The position numbers were made by a program, and so were the translations under genes. Of a DNA stretch of 64,000 nt, positions 13,401 to 25,400 are shown in pieces. The stretch is taken from positions 1 to 64,000 of the forward strand of contig JAVYIG010007230.1 in the NCBI GenBank assembly GCA_035222895.1. Direction: 5' to 3'. Every line of letters begins with the position of its first letter. Position 1 is the stretch's first letter. A model generated the notes under the pieces. The model did not search any database and was not told the DNA's origin. It saw nothing but the letters and a program-made list of their open reading frames with translations. The stretch comes from Strongylocentrotus droebachiensis. Lineage: Eukaryota; Echinodermata; Echinoidea; Camarodonta; Strongylocentrotidae.

Positions 13401-16400
13401 TTTTTTATTGTTAAGTGAGAGCTGATTTGATGAGATAACCACCCGTCAGTGACCATGCAGGGAGGTGTAATCCCTCCTGGCCAAACAGGCTTTAAAGTCT
13501 TTGAAATATATATATCCCATGCTAAATACATTGTGGCGCAGAGAGATTATTTGCATGGCATATAGAGAGTTAAGTCTAGGGTTATAGGATAATAGAGTAG
13601 TCAGAGGGGTAAGCTCTTTATTACATCCGATTACATGTGTCTTAACAACATAAAATTAATAGTCAAGTAAATGTTCCAAATTTATTTGATACCTATCAAT
13701 TCTTCACAAATACTCACTGATATCAATGACTCTACTCTTAGTCTTCTTCCGCTTCGCAGCTGGTGATGGAGCTTTCCCTCCAGAAGATTCCTCATTGAGT
13801 TTCTCCAAACTCTGTGAACGGTCTATTGTGAACTCTGTCTGTCGCTGGACGTACTGGCTCCTGGTCACAGCTTGGATCAATTCTGTTTCAGCATCTGGAA
13901 ACTGTGCATCTCCCTCTGCCACTTCCAAGTCATCCTCTATCACGATTTCAAGGTTCTCTGATGAGCTTGAAGCACTTGGAATACTCTGCTCAGAAAGCTT
14001 TGACATGTCCGATTTTGCAGCATCTGAAATGAAGTCGCTTCCAATTGTATATTCTTTAGGTTTGTCCAAACTCAAGGAACTGGTATCACTATCATCCAGG
14101 GTTGAAATATTAGATGAAGGACTAGATTTGGGAAGACTACTGCAATCCTCTTCCAGTTGTTCAACTGAATTGTCCTGGTTGGCATTATGGTCATGAGATG
14201 TAAGTGGATTAATTGAGGTGGGATTGCTCTGATTAAAAACGTCATTGCTGGATGAACCATCTGAAACAATTTTCTTGCTTTCTTCTTGCTTCAAGACATC
14301 CCCATCTTTTTGTCTTTGTTCAAGTATCATATCTCTTGTGTCATCAACAGCTAAATCAGTAGTCAGCATCGTCACTCTGTCCTCATCATTCTTTGATGCT
14401 TGCGATGGGTCACTGGTATTACCAGAAACAGGCAGGTCTGATACCTTCGCTATACCAACAAAGTCTTCTCCCAGACCAGGCATAACGGCATCTTCAAAAG
14501 GAGACTGGTGGGCATTGGTGCTTGGGTCATATGAATTAAACTCTTCTACCTGACTAGAGGGGTAGTGGAAGGACTTCTCTGGGGGACTGATACCGAATCC
14601 AGACACGTCCAGCCCAAACCCTGAGACATCGACTGGAGTGCTTTCGTCACTGTCCATTGTTAGGTTAACAGCTCTTGTTAGCACTTCCATGATTCTCTTC
14701 TTGATCATAGGTTCATTTTGTTGAGTGGAGTGTGATTCTTCTGATGTTTCCTTATTTAGCTCCAGAATTGAGGATTCTTCTCTCCAAGTCCCATCATTCA
14801 CTTCTTCCTCTTTCTTCACAACAAGGCACAAGTCAGATAGAACAGTGTTGTTCACATCATTAAACTGTTCTTTGGTTTCGACAGCATCTTCTTCTTCAGG
14901 ACCATTAGTAAATCTTTGGTTTGCAAGGTCTTCTGTTTCCTCTTTGACTTCCTGTCTGTGAATTTCATGGCCTGTTCTTTCTCCAACATTGACTTCATCT
15001 TCAAGTAATTGTATATTCTCTAAGGCCATCTTAATGTCTGTCTGTACCAATTGTACATCAGAAGTGCTTGCGATACTTCCCTCCAGGCTGTGATTATTTT
15101 CCAAGGTATTTGACAAAGTTTTTCTTTGGTTGATTTCAGTTATGCCCACTAGCTGGCATTCATCAGTAGCACCATCATCTTTGGTTACGAGCTGCTCACC
15201 AGAGTCCATTCCTCCAACCATTAGCTCTTCCTGCATAGTTTCTTCCACTTCATTCAAATCCTGTCCTAGACTACAGCTTTCACTATGCTCTTCTGGAACA
15301 CCATCATCTACAGGCACTTCTATGCTCTCATTGATGTCTCCAGTTGTTCCTTTCTCCTCCACTGGTAGAACATCGTCAACCACATGGTCACTCAGATGTG
15401 AAGTTTGATTATCTGCAAAATCAGTCATCATCAAATGGCCACTCTTTCCATCCAATTGCACTGCAGATTGTGGTGTATCATAGTCATCTTTTGCCCTGGT
15501 GGCATCTTGGTTTGGAGTACTAAGCGTCTCCTCCTTCATGGAACTATCTTCAACCAGGATTTGGCCACCTCTTGCAGACCCTACTACGTCTATTACAGCA
15601 TCTTGGTCCTGGAGCACCTTTTGCTCTTGAATCTCTTCATTTTCAACAGAATGTATATTCTCCCTATTATTTCCAATACATTTAGCTTTCACCAGAGATG
15701 ATTCTCCAACACCAATTACAGACTCACTCCCATCCAGATGACCACTATCTGATGTTCTTTGAGCATCATTTACAGAGAGAGTTGCATCTCTTATTCCTTC
15801 TATAATGTCCACCTCATCCCGGCTTACATCTATCTGTTCTACAGGAACTCCAAGAGAGTCTGCATCCTGTTTAACAAGCTGATCCATATGTTTATCGAAT
15901 CCACCTATTTTAGCACCACTTTGGTAATTCTGCTGCACAATCAATTCATCTCCTGGAGGGCTATTCTCTTCAGGCATACCTATCTCTTTGACTACCAAGA
16001 CTTCTTCTTTGTCCTTTAATTGTCCGCTAAGATTACCTGAAGTGCTATCTCTCAAATCAATTTCCCTGCTCCCAACTTCTTCCCTCGTGAGTTCCCCAAG
16101 GCTGTATTCTTGTGCCAAGGCCTTGTCCTTTGGATCTTCCTCATGAAAGCTAGCGCCTACTTCCAAGCTGATATGTACTGTAGGAGTTGCTTCCTTTGAA
16201 TTTGTTTCTGCCTTGGTTGGACTGGTTTCTTGGATCGTATCATGGCTGGTCTTCTCTGTCCATTCCATGCTTCCTTGTATTTGGTCCATGTGAGCATCGT
16301 ACCTGTAAGTATATTGAGAGTTACACAGTGAGTTTTCTACTAATAAGTTCATGTTTTATATGAGAAACAGTAATTTTATTTTGTTCATTATTTGATAACA

Positions 16401-19400
16401 TAATGGAGGTGCTATTCTAATTGAAATTCAATCCTATCACTGGATTGGTTCACAACTTTCATGTAAATTTCACAATGATACAAAATTAGGGTCAAGGCTA
16501 GGTAAAAATTTGCTATCAGCCAAGCAAATGCTACGATTTCAGTAGCTTATAACAGTTACCGTAGCTTGCTATTATTAACAAGTTTTTATGAAACAGGGCC
16601 GAGGTATTGTAGGAAATTCACTACAATGTAATTGTCACAGAAGCATGTGTTGTATATATATAAATCCTGGCCCTTTTTAATTTGATCAAGAGCCTTTGAT
16701 CTTATACTGGATCTTTCAGTAGAGATTCTCCTAAAGATGGGGAGCATAGTTTACCCCCATGGCAGCGATGCCCTTCCCCCGCACTTTAGCCCCAAGTCAG
16801 GAAGTCCAACTCACAGGAAAGGACTTCCATATCAGTACCACACAGGGGGATTCCCCAAAGAATTCTTCAAAGAATCATCAAAGAACTTACCCAAGAGGAA
16901 GGTCATCTGAGCATTCGCTGTCAAGGCGCTTCCTGACCACATAGATACCAGACTGTTGCCGCATCCCATCATAAGAATCAAAACTGCTCCTCCTGCTGCT
17001 CACAGTGGACGCTACATCCAGCATTCTATTCTCAACGGCAACCGCCAACTCCTCCACGTCGCAACCCAAGACGGAGTCCTCTGCAGCCACCCGCTTGGCC
17101 AACTCGTGCAGGACGCGAGACGGCATGTGGTGCCTGGCCCGGGAGCGTTGGAATTGGATCTGGAACCGCAGGACAAGCCGGGAGCACTGGACCAGGAGGC
17201 TCTGCTGGTAGAGTGAGGCAGCGCAGCGGGCGATGTTCTGCAGGGTGTACTTGTGGACGTGGCCATCATGGTGTAGGCAGTAGAGGGAGCTCTTGCTTAC
17301 ACTGACATCTACAAGACCTGAGATTCAAGATTCAAGATTCAAGATTTATTTAATTATTTCCACTGACATGAAAACAATACATTCATAAACAGTGACTACA
17401 CGCTCATCGTCAACAAGGATAAATTCATGAACAATAACAAGAAAGTTACAAAGACATTGAAAATGTGGAAAGTTATTTAAGGCAGTTAACTTTGAAATGA
17501 TATGACAATCTATTACTCAATGTAATTTCTTGTTTTTCTCCATTAGATATGTACATGCCATACAAATAAATGCTTTATGAAACTTCTTCCAAAATTTCCA
17601 AACTCATGAATTCCCACTCATGCAGATCTACTTCTAGTGACAAACATAGATACAGCTCTTTGATACTAAATTGAAAATCCTTAGAGAAGCAGAAATTGAA
17701 AATAGCATGAATGGCAAGATGTGGGTAAAAATCTCCAGTTTCTATTTTGGTAAGACACATGTGATACAAATGACACAATACAATAATACTATGGGTGTAG
17801 CTGCAACACAGAACATTAAGAATTTCAGAGTAACTAAGGTGAAACATGTAAAAGAAATATTCTTTAGCTTACCTGAAATATCGCTAGTCCAGAAAACAAC
17901 ATTAACATTGACTGGATCAAAGACAAAGACTCCTCGCTCAGTCCAAGTCACCAAGAAATGATTTCTAATCATCAAAAAGACAAAAGGCAGAAGAATAAGA
18001 GTGAATTACACACAGAATCATGGTTCTACGCAATTATACTTAACTATATATGTTACTGATTTACACCAAAGAATACGACCCACTAAAACAATAATTTAAA
18101 ACCCCAAAACAGTCAAGTGTATTGTGAACAAAAATACAGATGAGGTTTTTTTTTAAAGAGCCGAGATTATGTATTTCAGAGTAAACAAAAATCTTTATTT
18201 TTGAACAGCTTTAGAACTATGAAATTACTGTAATGTCAGATCCTACTGCAACTGTGTTTAAGAAATTGTTTTAAAGAAAAAGTTTGAACACTATACTAAG
18301 TTGTTACAAACTACTGTTCTTTAAAGATGTGTTGGAACAAGATAAGGTGCCAAGTTGTTGCAATTTACTGTTATAAGCTACTGATTTTTTATGCTGAAAA
18401 CAGAAATGCAGGTGCCATGAGGTGCTAACTTGTTACAAGCTACTGTTACATTAAGCTACTGATATTTACATGCCAGTGTTATAAGCTTTAGACCTATAAG
18501 GTGCCACTTTGTTACAAGCTACTGATATGTACATGCCAGCGTTATAAGCTATGGACCTACCCAAGAGGATGGAGTATAGGAAAGGCTAGTGATTGTGGAG
18601 GATGCTTGGTGTCTTCAGATGGGAATGTTACCTCTCTCCTGGAGAAAACAAAAAAGCAAAGATGGCTTGAGGATAATTATCATTTCATTCATCATCATCA
18701 AGAATATCATCACCATTACTACCATCGTCATCTTCATCATCACTACCATTAGTTGGGAATGTTACATCTCTCCTGGAGAAAATAAGAAAGCGAAGATGGT
18801 TTGAGGTTAAAGGTAAAGACCAGTATTGGTAACGCCCCAATTTCAAAAAATGAAATGGAAGCTCTCATTACCAATCATGTGAAAGAATATGTTTTGACTA
18901 ATACATGATGATAAAAAATTTGCCGGGAAACCACCGACTAATTCATATATTTGGTAAATTTGTTTCTCTCATGGTCGTGTGAGAGATATAGGGTAGTCCC
19001 ATATACATCTTTCTGTGTATAGTGCTTGTAACTTTACAAAGAATGGGCCAAATTTCTTATCATTTTGATGATTCCAGAACCTTGCAGATGCTAGATGCTA
19101 GATGATCAACCTTTTCTGATCGATTCCACAACGTTTCATTCACAATGCAATCGCATGACCATTACTGGTCTTTACCTTTAATTTAATAATTTTATCATTT
19201 TATTCATCATAATCATCAAGAATATCATCACCATTACCACCATCATCTGACATCATCAACAACATTTGCATCTTCAACATCATCATCATCAAAATCATCA
19301 TCTTCATCAACATCATTACTACCATTATTTTTACCATCTTCATCATTATTCTCATCAATGTCATCATCACCATCACCACCGCCAAGGAGATTAAGATAAT

Positions 19401-22400
19401 ACCTTGCACACAAAACTATACAAAATACAATAATTAAAAGATCTACAATGTAACAAATATCAAGTGAAATATTCATTTTCTCTTGGACGGTGCATACTCA
19501 CCCTTTACCCACAACTGGGAGAGGGGGTGTGGACAGAAGCTGTTTGAACTGATGTGTGTTGAGGACTTGGCAGAGAGTATTAGCCTAAACAGATGATACA
19601 GAGAGAAAAACATATGTGATTAATCATCTGTTTATCAGACCCAGCCATTAGATATTGGGGGAGTGTAGTTTCTCTCATTATGGCTCAAAACATGTAGCAC
19701 CCTCCCTTCTGCTGGCCGCACTTGCACTTCAATCGACTCCTTTAATAAGAACTTAAAGATGCATCTCTCCCATAACTAAATGTTTATTGCTACAAACTTC
19801 TGTTCCTAATCTTTTTGTTTGTCAATAGCCATAAATTGCCATGTAAAGTGTATTCAGCAATATTTAAATGTATTTTGCGCTATATAAAAAGCAAATGTAT
19901 GTATGTATGTGTTTGTCCAATACATGCACACCTGTATGTTACCTACAAAATTTTAGATTTCAGTATCTGATCACTGTTCATTATTATAATATCAAGCTTG
20001 AATCAGACAAATTATCAAGTAACATGATATTTTCATGTCACTTCATGTTCATGATTCTATAATGCAATTCCAAAATACCTGGTAATATATGATATGTAAT
20101 TGTGACTTGCCAATCAAAAGAAAGTCAGAGTGATTGATAAAAGTAGAATAAATATCAAACAAATCTTTAAAATTTTGCTGAAAGCAGCTTCAAAATAGGA
20201 GAGGGTATTTAACAATCAAAGCAGATGCTAAGACAACAAACAGACATTCAAAACCACCAAAAAGACATTTTAGAGAGACATAAAGGAACCAAAGCATCAC
20301 CATCATCACCATCATCATCATCAGCATCAGCATCATCCTCATCTGCATTGTCAATATCATCATCCTTATAATTTGTATCTTCAGTTACTTATCCATTCTG
20401 CTTAATAAATAAATGTGTTAATCTATTTCATGACTTTTTTCTGGGGCTGTCTTATTTTCAAGCAATCTACACAATGACACTACAGTTCTTCTGCAAATAA
20501 TTTTATAATGTTTGATGACATTTAGTATTTATGACAGTTTATCATTTTGTTTCTGAAAAAAACAATTGTTATTGAAAAACTGTTATATTTATATGAATGC
20601 AGAAGAAAATCAAATCAAAGTTTCATCTCACCTCCCACATCCTGCTGCCTGGCCTAGCACAAAAGATAGAGGGCCGCTCACTTCCAGATTTATTCAAGAA
20701 ACATGCTCCATAAGCACCATCTCTAGAACATCAGAAACAAATATCACTATGATAAATCATCTACCAAGAGCCAGAATGAATGATACAAATTAAAATATCA
20801 ACTTTAAATGTCACTTCTGTAAAGAAATGTTAGATATTGAATAGCAAAATAACACTCTGATCAGAGCTAGAAATGATTTGTGAGGAAATTGTCCAAGTGT
20901 CCACGTGTATAAGTAGTTAACTGGAGAGAATAGAAATATACGAATTCAACAGAATTATGGTACATTACTACTTTTTGTATTAGAATAAGAAGGTTGAACA
21001 GGTAGCATACCAGAATCACCAGTTTGGTGACATAATATGGTATCCCTACATAGTGATGGCATACATTCTTTTCTCCTCATTTGACTCTGGAAATACACCT
21101 TGTTTACCAGTATGTGATAATTTTACAATATACATTATTTAGACAAAATTACTGCTAGCTCTTACCTCAGTTTCGTGCCAATTGGGAAAGACAGTTGTCT
21201 GAAACAAACATGGAAAAAGAATTAAAAGCTATATAACATATTAAATGTACATGCATGAACTGTCCTCCAAGCCCATGGGAGCATATATGAGCACTGTATT
21301 ATGGCCCATTCACCTACTCCCAAGAAAATGGTGCAGGATTTGAATGTGTACCCTTAGAGAAGGCATTTTATCTACACTTGTCACTCCATCTATCCCTTAA
21401 ATGGGTACCTGGCAGGGTGTAATCCTTGAAATGCAATTTTGCAATTTGCACTAATAATGACTGCAGAGGATTTAACTAGGGTAACACAGAGCTGCCAACC
21501 TTGTGCGACCAAAAAAAGGAATCGTGATGGCAAAAAAAAAGGAATTTCAAGCAAAAAAAAGAAATTCATAAAAATGAAACTTACAACCACGCGCGACACA
21601 CTTCCAATGCAGAAATGTTCATTTATCATGCGGTTTTTTCCATAGGTAAAAATAGGTAAAATTTTTGGTGGTTATTTTGGTATTATCGGCATTTAATTTT
21701 TTTTGAGAATATTTTTCTCTCCCAAGTATGTTTTAAAATTAGTTTTCTATTGAATTTGTGATCAAATCACCATTTTAGGGCAGTTGTTTGACGTGCGGTT
21801 TAAAAAAAATAAAAAATAAAAAATTATTAAAAAACGTATTTTATGAAGAAAAAACGTAATACCGTATTTTGGAGGAAAAAACGGAATGGTTGGCAGCTCT
21901 GGTAACACTATCACATCCCTTTAGAAGCACAGAGGGGTGTCATACATTATTTCATATTGCATTATTGCATTTCATACTTGACGAAGTCACCCTGCCATTA
22001 AAAGCATTGTCACCTTCATGAATATAATATTTTCAACAACATAATCATCAAAATCAGAAACAACATCATCATCATGAAACTATCATCACTACTACCATCA
22101 CCACTACCATCACCACCACCATCATCTCAATATTACAATGTACCACCACCACCCTCATCATCACCACTACCATCATCATCATCATCATCATCATCACCAC
22201 CACCACCATCATCTCAATGTTACAATGTACCACCATCATCCTCATCATCACCACTACCACTACCACTACCACCACCCCCACCACCACCACCACCACCACC
22301 ACCACCACCATCATCATCATCACTATCATCTTACTTTTTAGGGTCACACATGTAGCATCTTGTCATGGTAGAGATGAGGAGCCTCTCTTCAGCAAAGTCC

Positions 22401-25400
22401 ATCTGGACCACGCTGGAGTCGACATCGACCACCAGCTCAGACTGAAACTTGAAGATGCCCGATGGCTGCAAGAAAAATCATGGGATAGGATCCATTGAGA
22501 ATTCCATTTTCCTCAATTTTAATTGTAATAATTCCATTGAAATATACTATTGAAGCGGGACTGCACAACTTGTAGCTCCTTGCGCCCTCTATATAGCAAA
22601 ACAATGCCTAAGCGGTACCCATGATCCCCTTTTACTTATGTTAATTGATTTGATAAGATAACCACCTGTCAGTGACCACGTGGGGGGCTCTAATCCCTCC
22701 TGGCCAAACTAGTGCGGACGGGCTTTGAAAGGAGATTTACAAAGATATCTTGATGTATTTTCCTCTTTGAACTTCATTCTTACATTAATGGGGAAGAGTG
22801 ATTCCTTCCCCCAAAAAGTGCCTATGCAATGACCTATACAATACTTTCAATTATGTCACTGCCGAAGTTTACTGTCAAACTGAAATAGTGTATTATATAT
22901 CATTCTTTTCCCTCGATATTAATCATAATCACTCATCTCTTTCTCACTTTCATCCTCTTGATGTCTACCTCCCATGTCACCCTCCCCCTTTCTCTCTCCT
23001 TCTGTCTCTATGTCTCTCTCTCTCTCTTTCTGTCTCTCTCTCTCTATCTCTCTCTCTCCCAGCATGTCTTACTTTCTCTTTCTTTCTCTCTATGTCTCTT
23101 TCTCTTCATCTTCCAATCACCAACAATACATTTATACCCCCTACCTTTCCCCTTCCATCCTTACCTTACTGCTATCCGTATTTGTGACCGTGATGCGCCC
23201 TCTCTCGTCCCCGGAGAAGAGCCTTAGCCCCGCCCCATCCCAACAGAGACTGGTAATTCTATGATTACGATGGGCCTGCGTCGCTACCAGTCTCTCTGCC
23301 TTCTGCCTCGATGTAATGTTCAGTTTCCATGCAATTACCGCTCCGCCACTATCAAAAGAAGGGAGAAAAAAAAGGTTGAAGCCCCCAAAACAGTCATTTT
23401 ATAATCAATTGCTAAGCAAGAACATGAATGTACAAAGGTGAAGATGGATCATAGTATAGCTCTTGAAAATTAATCAACCAGAGTTTCAAGGAAAAACAAA
23501 GTACCTGTATTTTTGTTTGTATTTTTATTTTTGTATTTATTCAATCACTGTAAAAACTTGCAATCTGTCAAAAGAGACTACTTTTCAGCGAGTCTGTGAA
23601 CTTGGACTTGAACTTTGTGCAAGATCTAAACTTTTCTCCAGAAAACAAGAGAGCTCAAGAATGCAAATTATTACCTTGTTGCCATGCCGATCACATTTTC
23701 ATTGGGAGAGAAGAGAGCCTTTGTGAGCCCTTCCTGTGTTCATGAATTAAAAATAGAAATGAAACATACATAAAAAAAATATTTCAGAGTCTTGATTTTA
23801 CAATGTACATATAAATGCTGATATTGTGGAATTTCCACATTCTCTGTCATTAAAGGGAAAGTCCACCCCCAAAATAAGTTTGTTTCGATAGAGGCAGAAT
23901 AATAAGAAAATCAGGTGAGTGAAAGTTTGAGCAAATTCTGAATGAAAATAAGAAAGTTATGAATTATTGAAGTTGTGATCAATCAAATACAAATTGGCAA
24001 CTCTGTGACGTATTATACGAGCTCTCCTTCATTTGCTTTGTGCATAATATTCCATAAAATCATGTTTTCTTCGTTATTGATGACGGAATATATATTTGTT
24101 CCTTGCAGGGGGAGTATATAAACATATTTGCAATTATTATATTTAGGGTGCATGTATGGTTGAAATTTTTCTTGAGGGAAAATGAAAATTTTAGATTTTT
24201 TTAGTACTAAGCAAATGGAAGTTGAGCTCGCATTTTACGTCATAGAGTTGCCAATTTGTGTTTGATTGATCACAACTTAAAAAATCCTAACTTCCTTAAT
24301 TTTAATCGGAATTTGCTCAAACTTTCACTGACTTGTTTCTCTCATTTTTCTACTCCTATTAAAACTAACTAAATTTCAGGGTGGACTTCCCCTTTAAGAG
24401 GGGAAAGTAATTTTGCTTCACTGCAGGAGGGATTAAATGCACCTCACTTATAAAGGGTTTAAAAAAGCTTTTCAGATGCTATAACTTAAGGTTTTAATAC
24501 TCTCTTTCCTAAGTTACAATAAATGAATCAATTTTACATCTATCTGGTCTTATCAACAGGATTACAATAGTTTTTCTGACTTGGTTTTCAATTACAGATC
24601 GATCACTCAATCTTATTTACTGGGTGAAGCCAAAAATATGTTAAAACTATTGAAATTTCTCCCAGGAAGCATTACATTTATCAAAGTTATTGTCCTAAGG
24701 CGGACTACCGTAATGACTATTAATAAGTCAGAATGAATCAGGAGAGCTTGGGTATTTGTTTCTAGTTTATCGTGACTGTGCCATGGACCAGTGATGTCCT
24801 GGTGGTAGAGTCGCTGCCCGGCAAGCAGTAGATGGCAGGTTCAAATCCTGCCGGTTCCAAGATTTTTTCTGACTTGTTTTTTCAATTACAGATCGATCAA
24901 TCGATCATATTTACTGGGTGTAAGCCTTAAAAATTTTATAAACTATTGAAATTTCTCCCAGGAAGCATTACATTTATCAAAGTTATTGTCCTATGGCGGA
25001 CTAATGAATATTAATGAGTCAGAATGAATCAGGAGAGCTTGGTTATTTGTTTCTAGTTCATCGAGACTGTGCCATGGACCAGTGATGGCCTGGTGGTAGA
25101 GTCGCTGCCTGGCAAGCAATTGATTTTCAATTACTAATCGATCAATCGATCTTATTTACTGGGTGTAACCGTGTAAGCCACAAATATGTTTAAACTATAG
25201 GATTACAATAGGTGTTACAATTGCAAGGTAAACTTAATAAAACTGTAATATTCATATTTAGTACAAAAAAGCAACTAAAATAGTATTACACTAATCTACA
25301 CCCCCCCCCCCCCCCCCTTCACTTCTTAAAATGATATTACTGCACAATATTGGGTGTAAACAAATAAAATTCACTTTTCAAACATTACCTTGTTCCCAAT

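Noticed and set aside
13726..16019. Several 60-156 codon plus-strand frames opposite the giant HPS5 exon
   Set aside because: Antisense shadows of a long Glu/Asp/Ser-rich exon; no splice context or recognisable domain.
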